Shown one piece after another: positions 18,159 to 26,332 of a stretch of DNA of 64,000 nt. Numbering within the stretch: position 1 is the first letter of the stretch; the number at the start of each line of letters is the position of its first letter. The notes beneath the pieces are model-generated. The model ran no database searches, had not been told where the DNA came from, and worked only from the letters and a program-made list of their open reading frames with translations. The stretch is from the NCBI GenBank assembly GCA_903833215.1, contig CAILEM010000060.1, positions 124,001 through 188,000 on the forward strand. Direction: 5' to 3'. Made by a program: the position numbers and the translations under genes. Origin of the DNA: an uncultured Armatimonadota bacterium. GTDB taxonomy: Bacteria; Armatimonadota; Fimbriimonadia; Fimbriimonadales; Fimbriimonadaceae.

Positions 18159-20501
18159 ATGCCACGGCACAAGGTCTATTCAACTAGCACCATCCGAATC
18201 GCGCACTTGGTGATAGGTTTGGTTGCTGCTGCTTCAACCACGGCATCGGCACAAGACACCGCGATGCGGGATGTGTTCACCCATGCGAAACCGGGATCAG
18301 TCAAGATCGGCGGACGGTTGGGGAAGAAGCTCGATCAGTGCGTCAACAATCGGTTGCTGACCCAAGACGTGGAGGCGGTGGTGGCACCGTATCGCGCCAA
18401 GACGGAAACGGGGTCGTCGGATTGGCGGTGTGAGTACTGGGGCAAATGGTTCACTTCCCTTACGCTTGCTGATGCCTATCACTCGACCAAGGCTTCGCGA
18501 GCATTACGCGATGAAGCGGCAACCGCGCTAATCGCGACCGCCGCACCGGATGGATATTTGGGGACTCGGATGCCCTCTCATCGGCTCGAAGGCTGGGATG
18601 TTTGGGGTCGCAAATATGCCCTGCTCGGGTTGGTCGCCGACTACGACCGGACGCATGATCCCAAGGTTCTGAATGCGGCTCGACGCCATACCGACACGCT
18701 TATCGACGAGCTTGGCCCGGGCAAAACCGACATCGCTGATGTCGGAGAGTGGAATGGGCTGCCGGCGTCATCGGTGCTGGAACCGGTCGTTTTGCTTTAC
18801 CAGCAAACCCACGAGCAGAAGTATCTCGACTTTGCAAACCACATCGTCGCGAGTTGGAGCAAACTTTCCAAACGACTTCCCGCGGGAATGCGACTCATCG
18901 AAGACTCGATCCAGGGCAAGAAGCCAGATCAGATGTGCGCGCCCAAAGCATACGAGATGATGTCTTGCTTCGAAGGCTTGTGCGAGCTGTACCGAACCAC
19001 TGGGAAGCGCGAATACCTAACCGCGGCCGTGAAACTTGCCAATGGTGTTTTCCGCGAGGAGACGACCCTCATCGGGGTAGGCACGAGCAACGAAGTTTGG
19101 TTCAGCGGAGCCAACAAGCAGACCGACGTTGTCCCGAAGCCGATGGAGACCTGCGTCACGGCGACGTGGATGAAATTGTGCGATCAACTCCTTCGGCTCA
19201 CTGGCGACGTGCGATATGCCGACGAACTCGAGAAGAACCTCTACAACGGGCTCCTCGGCGCGATGATGCCAGACGGGCAATGGTGGGCCTACTTCAGTGG
19301 GCTTATGGGTGTTCGCGTTCCCAGCTATGTGCAGCATGGCGACGTCAACCTGAGTTGCTGCGTGGTGAACGGCCCCCGTGGCCTGATGCTTACCCCGTTT
19401 TGGGCGTTTATGCAAAGTGCGGATGGTCCCGTGGTGAACCTGTATGCACCGGGTTCCGCTCAGATCGGTAGCGTGAAACTGGACATCAACGGCGACTATC
19501 CCGTGAGCGATCATGTCACCATCCGCGTTTCTCCAGAACAGGCGAAGGAGTTCACACTGTCACTACGCATCCCAGCCTGGAGTGAGAAGACCAAGCTTGA
19601 AGTGAACGGAGAGCCTCAAGTGGTAGCTCCCGGTTACACCAAGATTCGACGAACATGGCAGACGGGTGACCTCGTCACGATCAATTTCGATATGCGAGCC
19701 AAGCTGGATTTGCTTAACGGGCAGGTCGCCCTCCATCGCGGTCCAGTCGTGTTATCGCTGGATAGTCGCCTCACTCCAGCCGCTGCTCAACGCGTTTCTT
19801 TGTCCCAAAACCTTGCTTTGAAACCGAACCCAACCGCCGCCAAAAAGATCGGCGCGTGGATGGCATACGATATTGGTGGCCTCACGTTCTGTGACTACGC
19901 GTCGGCCGGTAACGGCTTTAGCGAACAGAATTCGTTCCGCACATGGCTGCCCCAGCCTCTGGATCTGACCAAGGTGTATGAGACAGGTCAGACTTGGCAA
20001 ACCCTCTCTCACGCCCAAACCTGGACAAATCCTCCCAAGCCACGACCGCAGGTTGAAAACCGTCAGAAGGACCTGGCCTTGGCGGTAAACGGCGCGACCG
20101 CAACATCCGACAGCGAATATGACAAGGAGCCGGGCAGCACCGCCAAGCTGATTGACGGAGTGATCGCGACTGCCGAGGACTTCTCCAACCGCTGGCATTC
20201 GTCTGTCGATCTGCCCCATCCGCATTGGGTCGAGATTCACCTCGCCAAGCCGACAAAGGTCCAACGAGTCGTGATCCACTTTGCCGACCCAGCCGGATAT
20301 CCAGTGAGCTTCGATGGCACTGTTCGTGTGAATAGCAAAGACATTCGGGTGATCCACGAGACGGCCAATAAGGAGTCGCGGGTCTATTCAGCGAAGTTTG
20401 AGCCGGTGACGACGGATCGCTTCCGCCTAACGATCGAACGCTCCGCCAACGCGAAGTATCCAAACGCAGCTCAGATCAGCGAAATAGAAATCTATCCCTA
20501 A
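18159..20501 (+). CDS. GH127-type beta-L-arabinofuranosidase-like protein with C-terminal discoidin-like domain
   Basis: This 780-residue exported protein has a signal peptide (LVIGLVAAASTTASAQ) and an (alpha/alpha)6-barrel of the GH127/DUF1680 type. The zinc-cysteine active-site pattern of GH127 is present: Glu and Cys in METCVTATWMKL (about residues 330 and 332) and the Cys pair in NLSCCVVNG (residues 400-401). The last 130 residues form an F5/8 type C-like sandwich (TATSDSEYDKEPGSTAKLIDG to AQISEIEIYP), probably a carbohydrate-binding module. GH127 enzymes release L-arabinofuranose from plant glycans through a cysteine nucleophile, so the same activity is likely but not proven. The gene stands alone after an inverted repeat. 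Confidence 0.88.
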   Translation: MPRHKVYSTSTIRIAHLVIGLVAAASTTASAQDTAMRDVFTHAKPGSVKIGGRLGKKLDQCVNNRLLTQDVEAVVAPYRAKTETGSSDWRCEYWGKWFTSLTLADAYHSTKASRALRDEAATALIATAAPDGYLGTRMPSHRLEGWDVWGRKYALLGLVADYDRTHDPKVLNAARRHTDTLIDELGPGKTDIADVGEWNGLPASSVLEPVVLLYQQTHEQKYLDFANHIVASWSKLSKRLPAGMRLIEDSIQGKKPDQMCAPKAYEMMSCFEGLCELYRTTGKREYLTAAVKLANGVFREETTLIGVGTSNEVWFSGANKQTDVVPKPMETCVTATWMKLCDQLLRLTGDVRYADELEKNLYNGLLGAMMPDGQWWAYFSGLMGVRVPSYVQHGDVNLSCCVVNGPRGLMLTPFWAFMQSADGPVVNLYAPGSAQIGSVKLDINGDYPVSDHVTIRVSPEQAKEFTLSLRIPAWSEKTKLEVNGEPQVVAPGYTKIRRTWQTGDLVTINFDMRAKLDLLNGQVALHRGPVVLSLDSRLTPAAAQRVSLSQNLALKPNPTAAKKIGAWMAYDIGGLTFCDYASAGNGFSEQNSFRTWLPQPLDLTKVYETGQTWQTLSHAQTWTNPPKPRPQVENRQKDLALAVNGATATSDSEYDKEPGSTAKLIDGVIATAEDFSNRWHSSVDLPHPHWVEIHLAKPTKVQRVVIHFADPAGYPVSFDGTVRVNSKDIRVIHETANKESRVYSAKFEPVTTDRFRLTIERSANAKYPNAAQISEIEIYP

Positions 20502-20714
20502 ACCACAGGGCTAAAGGTATCTCAAGAAGGCCGACGCAGGGGCCTGAAAGAAAGCCACGTCACTCCCATGCGAATAACACCCCCACGATTTCCGCGATAG
20601 AAAACCTGTACACCGACGGCCCCTGCACACAGACCAAAAAGGCGTTGCCAAATAGCCATGCGAAGAGAACAGGCGTGAATGCAATCCGGCCGCCTAAACC
20701 ACTATTATTCGGGA

Positions 20715-21710
20715 CTACATCTGCAACGAACTTCTGCCAGCTTTACTGCGCTTCCAGATAAACCGTGCTGCAAGAAGAATAAGTAAAACGGTCGAGACCA
20801 TAAATACAACTGCGTAAGTGGATTTCTGTTGGGCAGCAGAGCGAGAAAATAGCGGATCAAGCACGAGCTTGCCGTTATGAACAAGGTAGACGTTCGATGT
20901 TTCTGACTCGCTGACGCGAGTGCCTTCCTTCCAACTAGGCTGGAACAGTGAATCACTTGCCCCTGGTTTTAAATCCTGGACCTCAAACGTTTTCGTAACA
21001 CCTCGCGAGGATCGGGTAATCATCCTCGATGGCACGTGAACCTTGTCGAGGATTTCAAAATCCGCGATATCAATAGAAAGGGTCTCATTTGCGCCGTTGG
21101 ATTCCTCGGCATGAACGATCTGGTACTCACGGTTTGGATCTATCTGCAACGTCATATTTGCGTGCCCGTTTCCGAATTTAGCCTGAATATAGCTCGTAGC
21201 AGGATCAGAGGTCACCGAAAGGTCACGCGCCTGATTCAACATTTCGTCAACAGGCATATTTTCCAGGAAGTACCCAGCGACTATTGGGGTTTCGTGGTCG
21301 AATCGTGCGGTCCCGAATTTCCCCTGATGCTGGTTAGGCATGTCTAGAAAACTCTTGCCGTCCTTGAGGATTTGCTTTTCACTGATAACCGGAACACCCG
21401 GAGACACGGCACCCATGATGCTGTCCGAGGCGAAATACCTGGCACCGGATTTGTACGCCGAATCGAAGGTACGTTCACCATTCCTGTCCCCCCAGGACGC
21501 GCTGTTGGGGGGTAGGGTTGGCGGTGTGCCCTGAACGGATACTATTTCCTTAACACGAGCGGTCATAGCAGGGAAGGCAGCTCTGTGCTTGGCGATAGTT
21601 GCAATTAAATTACTGCCCGTTTGGGAGGCTGCGATTGACGCAAAACCCAAGCCCAAAGCAATTCCGCAAGAGCGTCCAGCCGCTCTCAGTCGTTTTGGAT
21701 CAGCAACCAT
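20715..21710 (-). CDS. Exported protein with C-terminal membrane anchor, unknown function
   Basis: I do not recognise a family. Counting from the ATG at 21710, the product has 331 residues with a signal peptide (CGIALGLGFASIAASQ), a long extracytoplasmic domain rich in beta-strand patterns, and a C-terminal membrane segment (YAVVFMVSTVLLILLAARFIW) followed by a basic tail (KRSKAGR). The N-terminal helix and strands (NLIATIAKHRAAFPAMTARVKEI) are faintly like LolA/RseB-type domains, but this is weak. It has no cysteine in the mature domain. The chosen ATG overlaps the stop of the cysteine-rich gene by 11 bases and gives a normal signal peptide; in-frame ATGs at 21746 and 21785 are alternatives. 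It is the third gene of a compact operon. Confidence 0.65.
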   Translation of the reverse strand: MVADPKRLRAAGRSCGIALGLGFASIAASQTGSNLIATIAKHRAAFPAMTARVKEIVSVQGTPPTLPPNSASWGDRNGERTFDSAYKSGARYFASDSIMGAVSPGVPVISEKQILKDGKSFLDMPNQHQGKFGTARFDHETPIVAGYFLENMPVDEMLNQARDLSVTSDPATSYIQAKFGNGHANMTLQIDPNREYQIVHAEESNGANETLSIDIADFEILDKVHVPSRMITRSSRGVTKTFEVQDLKPGASDSLFQPSWKEGTRVSESETSNVYLVHNGKLVLDPLFSRSAAQQKSTYAVVFMVSTVLLILLAARFIWKRSKAGRSSLQM

Positions 21711-22041
21711 ATTGCCACGAATCCGTTTCCGATTGAGGCGTCCCATTGCATGCACTACCCCAAAATCCGTAGTAATATTGCGCATGGCATAATATCCAGT
21801 TCATCGTGCAAGAGCTACCACTGTCTGCACCTGCAGCCGTAGCGCAGGTGCCATGGGGGAACCAGGCGTCATAACTATTTATCAACCAGTCGCACCCGTC
21901 CGGCGTGTTACATTGCGGGTTTATACAAACACTGTTTGCAGTGGTGTAAGAGGGATGGGAGGTCACTGTAGACGCGGTAGCAGAAAGAACTGAAATGCTA
22001 GCTAGGATGAGAGGGAGGACAAAGGTTCTATGTATTTTCAT
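21700..22041 (-). CDS. Small secreted eight-cysteine protein
   Basis: The 113-residue product has a clear signal peptide (RTFVLPLILASISVLSATA) and a mature chain of about 90 residues with eight cysteines: three close together (SVCINPQCNTPDGC), then GTC, SSC, ILC, SAC and a cysteine as the very last residue. It is also rich in Trp, Tyr and Gly. An even number of cysteines in a secreted chain suggests four disulfides. No family is recognised. The gene overlaps the MauE-like gene upstream by 14 bases and the anchored-protein gene downstream by 11, so the three are translated together. It may be the substrate that the MauE-like protein helps to oxidise or fold. A modified peptide precursor is a less likely alternative. 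Confidence 0.7.
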   Translation of the reverse strand: MKIHRTFVLPLILASISVLSATASTVTSHPSYTTANSVCINPQCNTPDGCDWLINSYDAWFPHGTCATAAGADSGSSCTMNWILCHAQYYYGFWGSACNGTPQSETDSWQYGC

Positions 22042-22486
22042 TTTTTTGAAACCAAAAATTACGAGTGGTAGCAACGGGTTCGAGGCCAGCGGCCACATGC
22101 GATGCTAAGCCGAGCAGCCCGAGAGACATGACGAGAGAAGCTGCCGGAGGCAATTTAAACAATGCGCCAAAACAGCTACATGGGACGCGAATCCCTTGCG
22201 TTATCCGCCAAATATTGTAAGCGCTGAAAATAGCAAAGAGGATGGTGGCGGCAATCAGCGCCAACCTCCTCGAAAACGAAAAGCCAAGACCAATCACAAC
22301 AGCGAGTTCAGAAGCAACGATAAATTTCGCACCGTACTCGGCCAGATTTCGCGGGACGACGTACGAAGCTATCAATGTGTCTCTTAACTGGCTCATCGCT
22401 TCTAACTTAGATAATGCGGACAGAGTTAGGATTAAGGCAATAATAACGAGTCCATATTGACGTCTATATCTCCGTGTTTTACCCAT
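22028..22486 (-). CDS. MauE/DoxX-like redox-associated membrane protein
   Basis: This 152-residue protein has four hydrophobic segments (YGLVIIALILTLSALSKL, FIVASELAVVIGLGF, LALIAATILFAIFSAYNIW, AASLVMSLGLLGLASHV) and the motif IRVPCSCFGAL in the loop after the third. This is the layout of MauE-like proteins. MauE is needed, with the thioredoxin-like MauD, to form the disulfides of methylamine dehydrogenase small subunit. No MauD, methylamine dehydrogenase or thioredoxin gene is nearby, so the job here must be different. The overlapping downstream gene encodes a secreted protein with eight cysteines, which is a natural client. It is the first gene of the operon. Confidence 0.8.
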   Translation of the reverse strand: MGKTRRYRRQYGLVIIALILTLSALSKLEAMSQLRDTLIASYVVPRNLAEYGAKFIVASELAVVIGLGFSFSRRLALIAATILFAIFSAYNIWRITQGIRVPCSCFGALFKLPPAASLVMSLGLLGLASHVAAGLEPVATTRNFWFQKNENT

Positions 22487-23108
22487 TTGAACTCACTTTG
22501 AAAACGTCGAATACTTTCGGATTTTATCACGAAAATGGAGATTTGTGTGAGCAATTACTGGAATATATCTATTTGTTTTTTTTGTGAATGGGGGTAAAGT
22601 TGATGAGCCATAGGCGTGTTGCGCATCTTTGTCAATCGAGTGTTGTCGACGTGCATTGGGTATTTCGGCTTCCGCCAGTCGATGGTTCCGTGCCTGCCGG
22701 TTCTGTCCATCAAATCAACGGGTCTTGGCATCCGTCGAAGTCGAAGTCTTGCAAGATGTCACGGTGGGTCGTTCTTTGCAGGTCCTTAGATCTGTCGGCC
22801 TTGCCAGCGCTCATGGTTAGGCCGTCTTTGTAGGTCGTGAGGGAAGGGCGGCGATTGACCTGACTCAAATGCCCGGTCTTGCTGGAAGTCAGCTTCGCTT
22901 TCCCGGAGCCATTCCTCGTTCAATTGCCATGTTCTTCAGCTACATTCAAGCCGATTGTCAAGCGATAGACCGGCGTAAAGTTCAGCGCCTATGGCTGAAG
23001 ATCGATGGTAATGGGCTAGTGGAAGAATTCGGCCGGAGAGCACTCGACACATCGCTCCCAAGACCGGCAAAGCCCACGGGAGACGCGCCCCTGGTAAGGT
23101 CAAAGGAT
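22487..23108. other. Region without a convincing gene
   Basis: The first 100 bases are AT-rich and probably hold the promoter of the minus-strand MauE operon. The rest has short open frames on both strands with no ribosome-binding site, no recognisable protein segment and poor codon composition. The open frame that leads into the next gene from 22869 is best explained as chance, because a good signal peptide begins only at 23109. Confidence 0.5.
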
Positions 23109-23894
23109 ATGAGATCCAAAAGTCTTGCCAGCGCGATTGCCATGATCCTTCTCATCCCCTTTGCGGTGGGCACCCCTCACCGTGCCGAGAAATCTGAAAA
23201 GGTTGTGGTCGCGCTGAACGGATGGGTTTTTGGCGTGCGATCCAGCGGAAGGTGGAAAGAGGGTACGAAGGCACTTCACGGCAAGAGCTTACGGTTCTCG
23301 AGCTTCTCGGATACCAAGACTGGCAAGCCCATCCTCTCGACATTGGAGTACACCGAAGGGCCACCCAACCCTTCCGTTGACATGAAAGGCATTGAGCCAT
23401 CCGACACCCAAACGCTCTACGTGTCGGGATCCAATGTCCACTTCACATCTCTTAAGCGAGTTAACAAAACGGACAAAGCGATGCTCGCCCTTGCTAAGAA
23501 ATATGCCGCCAGCAAACACAAATCTTCGTTGCCACTCGAGATCCAAGATGGCGTGGTAGCTGACCTCAACGGCGATGGCAACAAGGAAGTGGTGCTTTCG
23601 ATCGGTTCAGGTTCATCGAATAGCACGAAGAAATCACAGGACTATTCCGCGATCATCGTCTCCACCCTCGTCGATGGAAAGCCAAAGATTCTGGAACTCA
23701 GCTATGAGACCGAATTTGGCATGCAACGCGGTCCGTTCAAGGGCACGTTCATCGCCGCAGGCGACTTCGATGGTTCGCACAAGACCACGTTTGTCATTAC
23801 CTCCGCCGACTCGTGGGGGACCGACGTCAAGATGCTACAACTCTTGAAGAACGGCAAGGTGAAGCAAGTTTGGGCAGCGGGATTTGGTGAGTAA
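23109..23894 (+). CDS. Exported FG-GAP/VCBS-like protein
   Basis: Taken from the ATG at 23109, which has AAGGT 8 bases upstream, the product has 261 residues with a signal peptide (SLASAIAMILLIPFAVGTP). Two segments resemble FG-GAP/VCBS beta-propeller repeats with calcium-binding character: DGVVADLNGDGNKEVVLSIG and FIAAGDFDGSHKTTFVITSA. The number of repeats is too small for a full propeller, so the fold is uncertain. An upstream start at 22869 would add 80 residues with no protein-like features ahead of the signal peptide, so I rejected it. It ends 9 bases before the convergent exonuclease III gene. Function is unknown. Confidence 0.65.
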   Translation: MRSKSLASAIAMILLIPFAVGTPHRAEKSEKVVVALNGWVFGVRSSGRWKEGTKALHGKSLRFSSFSDTKTGKPILSTLEYTEGPPNPSVDMKGIEPSDTQTLYVSGSNVHFTSLKRVNKTDKAMLALAKKYAASKHKSSLPLEIQDGVVADLNGDGNKEVVLSIGSGSSNSTKKSQDYSAIIVSTLVDGKPKILELSYETEFGMQRGPFKGTFIAAGDFDGSHKTTFVITSADSWGTDVKMLQLLKNGKVKQVWAAGFGE

Positions 23895-23903
23895 ATACCG
23901 ACC

Positions 23904-24701
23904 TCAGATATCCAAAACAATGCTGACCGGACAGTGATCGGAACCCATGATTTCGGGGTGGATGTTTGCGGCGGTGACCTTCTCTCGCAGCGCGGCTGAG
24001 ACCAAGAAGTAATCGATCCGCCACCCCACGTTCCGCTCGCGTGCACCTTTCATCAGGCTCCACCATGTGTAGAAGCCGTTGCCTTGTTTGAAGAGTCGAA
24101 GCGTGTCGACAAACCCGGCGTCCATAAATGCTTGGAAGCCGGCCCGCTCCTCGACCGTAAAGCCCTTGTTGCCAACATTGGTCTTCGGATTCGCGAGGTC
24201 CATCTCGGTGTGGGCTACGTTGAGGTCGCCGCAGAAAACGACCGGTTTCGTCTTTTCGAGGTGCTGGCAGTAGGCCAGAAAGGCAGGGTCCCAATGATCG
24301 CGACGAAGGGGAATTCGGCTTAGGTCATTTTTGGCGTTCGGCGTGTAGACGGTGACGACGTAGAACTTCTCATATTCCAACGTAAGCACCCGACCCTCGG
24401 TATTCGGGTCGCCGTAGCCGTCGTCGCCCATGTGGAATTTGGCTTGGATGTCTGCTGGCAAACCGTTGGCAACGCTCAACGGCTTGAACTTCGTGAAAAT
24501 CGCAGTGCCCGAGTAGCCTTTCTTCTCCGCCGAGTTCCAGTACTCCTCATACTCAGGAAGGTCGATCACAGCCTCACCCGGCTGCGCTTTGGTCTCTTGG
24601 AGGCAAAGAATGTCCGGCTGCTCGGACTGGATGAAAGGACCAAAAACGTCTTTGCGAATCACCGCCCGAATGCCGTTTACGTTCCAAGAGTAGAGTCGCA
24701 T
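23904..24701 (-). CDS. xthA: Exodeoxyribonuclease III
   Basis: This 265-residue protein is a typical ExoIII/AP endonuclease of the EEP superfamily. It starts MRLYSWNVNGIRAV and contains the metal and catalytic motifs LCLQETKAQ, YTPNAKND, VFCGDLNVAH, WRIDYFLVS and the terminal GSDHCPVS with the catalytic histidine. It cuts DNA at abasic sites and trims 3' ends during base-excision repair. The length is normal. It is probably transcribed alone, and the upstream spacer carries an inverted repeat. Confidence 0.95.
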   Translation of the reverse strand: MRLYSWNVNGIRAVIRKDVFGPFIQSEQPDILCLQETKAQPGEAVIDLPEYEEYWNSAEKKGYSGTAIFTKFKPLSVANGLPADIQAKFHMGDDGYGDPNTEGRVLTLEYEKFYVVTVYTPNAKNDLSRIPLRRDHWDPAFLAYCQHLEKTKPVVFCGDLNVAHTEMDLANPKTNVGNKGFTVEERAGFQAFMDAGFVDTLRLFKQGNGFYTWWSLMKGARERNVGWRIDYFLVSAALREKVTAANIHPEIMGSDHCPVSIVLDI

Positions 24702-24753
24702 GGGGGAAGAGGTTACTCTGTCTTTGCCTTGATCGACGTTGCTGGATAGCGTG

Positions 24754-24887
24754 CATCACGCAAAGTCCGCAGAGGGGGCGCAAAGGGGAAAGACTTACTT
24801 TTTCGATCAGGGCCTGTTTACCCCCCAGTTCCAAGTTTCCGTCTCAGTAAGAACTCCTTCGCGTTCCTTCGCGACCTTTGCGTGATG
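24754..24887. repeat. Intergenic inverted repeat with CGCAAAG-type arms
   Basis: CATCACGCAAAG (24754-24765) and CTTTGCGTGATG (24876-24887) are perfect 12-base inverted arms about 110 bases apart. Related CGCAAAG and CTTTGCG words also occur just inside and outside them, for example near 24912. The element fills the spacer between xthA and the sugar-binding lipoprotein gene. Its role is unknown. Confidence 0.45.
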
Positions 24888-24934
24888 AAATACCCAATGG
24901 TATAGCCATCGCGCAAAGGACGCCGGGTGATGAC

Positions 24935-25933
24935 CTAGTAGATCGAATCCGGGAAGTAGAAGTCTTTCGCGTTTTCAGGAGTGACCTGATCGAGGTCGAT
25001 CACGATGTGTCGAGGCATGTATCGCTTGGTGAGTTTCACGTCCGCGCGCAGCATAGCGGCGGCGGTTTGGATGCCGAGGCCGATGATGCTGGGTGGATAG
25101 GTGATGTCGGCCGGGAACAGCGGATCCTTATCCATCACACGCTTCACGATGTCTTTCATGCCGCCGCCGCCAAGAATCCAGATGTTCTTGTTTCGGCCCG
25201 CGGCCTTCAGTGCTGACTCTACGCCAAGGGCCATGTCGTCGTCGGCTGCCCAAACCGCATCGATCTGCGGATTGCTGACGAGCATGTTTTGCATCACCTT
25301 CTCCGCCTTCTCACGGTTCCAATTCCCTGCATCTTCGGCGACGATCTGAATTCCTGGGTTGGCAGAGAAGACCTTTTTGGCCGCGGTCACGCGGTCGGTA
25401 TTGACTGTGCATGGGACACCTTCTAGAATGGCGATTTTGCCCTTTCCACCCAGCTTTTGAACCATGAGCTCGGCCGACTTACGTCCGAACGCCACGTTGT
25501 CACCCTCGATGAATACATCGCTGACCGGCTTAGAGAATCCTGCGCTGACATCGACAATCAGGATGCCAGCGGCGTGGAGCTTCTCCGCAATCGGGGTGAT
25601 GGGGGCGCTCTCGGTGGGGACGATCACGAGCGCGTCCACGCCGGATGTTTTCATATTCTCAAGCGCGTTGATCTGGTCGTTCGGGTCCTTGGCGTCCTGG
25701 ATCGTCCACTCGATGTCAGGGTACTGCTTCACTGCCTCGTGAGCCCAATAGCTCAGGCCAGCCGTCCAGCCATGGTCGGCGGCCGGGATCGAAATCCCGA
25801 TCTTGAACTTCTTCCCTGCCTTGGCGACGGTGTCACCGGACTTTGGGGCAGTGGAATCAGTCCCCGCCTGACATCCCCCTAACACGATCGAGGCCAAACC
25901 GACTGCAAAACACCCTAGCGCTTGAAACTTCAT
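24935..25933 (-). CDS. Sugar ABC transporter substrate-binding lipoprotein (RbsB-like)
   Basis: The 332-residue product is a lipoprotein with signal peptide and lipobox (SIVLGGC). The rest is a type I periplasmic sugar-binding domain of the ribose/xylose class: FKIGISIPAADHGWTAGLSYWAHEAV at the start, then VDALVIVPTESAPITPI, IAILEGVPCTVNTDRV and VWAADDDMALGVESAL. Such proteins deliver sugars to an ABC importer of ATPase and permease, but neither gene is near. The start ATG has a GGGA just upstream. The missing transporter may be elsewhere, or the protein may serve a sensor. The ligand cannot be read from sequence. Confidence 0.88.
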   Translation of the reverse strand: MKFQALGCFAVGLASIVLGGCQAGTDSTAPKSGDTVAKAGKKFKIGISIPAADHGWTAGLSYWAHEAVKQYPDIEWTIQDAKDPNDQINALENMKTSGVDALVIVPTESAPITPIAEKLHAAGILIVDVSAGFSKPVSDVFIEGDNVAFGRKSAELMVQKLGGKGKIAILEGVPCTVNTDRVTAAKKVFSANPGIQIVAEDAGNWNREKAEKVMQNMLVSNPQIDAVWAADDDMALGVESALKAAGRNKNIWILGGGGMKDIVKRVMDKDPLFPADITYPPSIIGLGIQTAAAMLRADVKLTKRYMPRHIVIDLDQVTPENAKDFYFPDSIY

Positions 25934-26089
25934 CTTTTCCCGTTCACCCGGAAGCGTCCCTTACGGGGCTTCCAATGGATTGGATAGAAGTCTAGTCGAT
26001 TCTGTGCTCGAGTGCCATCTTCGTTTGAGAATGGGTGGCCGGAATACGCCCATTCTGGCGGAAGCGTCTCCCTGCGATAAATTCAGGAG

Positions 26090-26222
26090 CCCACGTAGTA
26101 GGCGGTGATCGTGCCGACGAGCGGCAGGACGAATCAGGGTGAGCCTTGGCGTAGAACAACCCCAAAATTGATGATCATTCCGACGTCTGCTACGTCGGTA
26201 CGATCACCGCCGGCTACGTGGG
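26090..26222. repeat. Hairpin element of intergenic repeat family A
   Basis: Arms at 26090-26119 and 26193-26222 are 30 bases each and inverted, identical at 27 positions. The core of the right arm is GTACGATCACCGCC. Related sequences occur at 54202-54316 (again as an inverted pair) and 58246-58277. All lie between genes. The 396-base spacer here has no gene, so the element and a family-B repeat are its main content. It resembles a small non-autonomous palindromic element. Confidence 0.65.
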
Positions 26223-26297
26223 CTTTTGGTGATCGTGATTTTTGGCTGAAGCGCACGTTTGGGATGGGCGATTCATCGTCTATCCATGTCCCTTTTA

Positions 26298-26332
26298 AGC
26301 AAGTAGCGAGGCACGCCTCACCCCTACATTTA
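26298..26332. repeat. Intergenic repeat family B, single copy
   Basis: This copy contains GCACGCCTCACCCCTACATT and matches the copy at 5452-5487 over most of its length. As at 5.5 kb, it sits at the 3' end of a minus-strand gene. Here its last bases supply the stop codon of the DUF1501 gene (TAA at 26330-26332 on the minus strand). Confidence 0.5.

Noticed and set aside
22588-22868. Short frames between the MauE operon and the FG-GAP-like gene
   Set aside because: No start signal and no recognisable segment in any frame.
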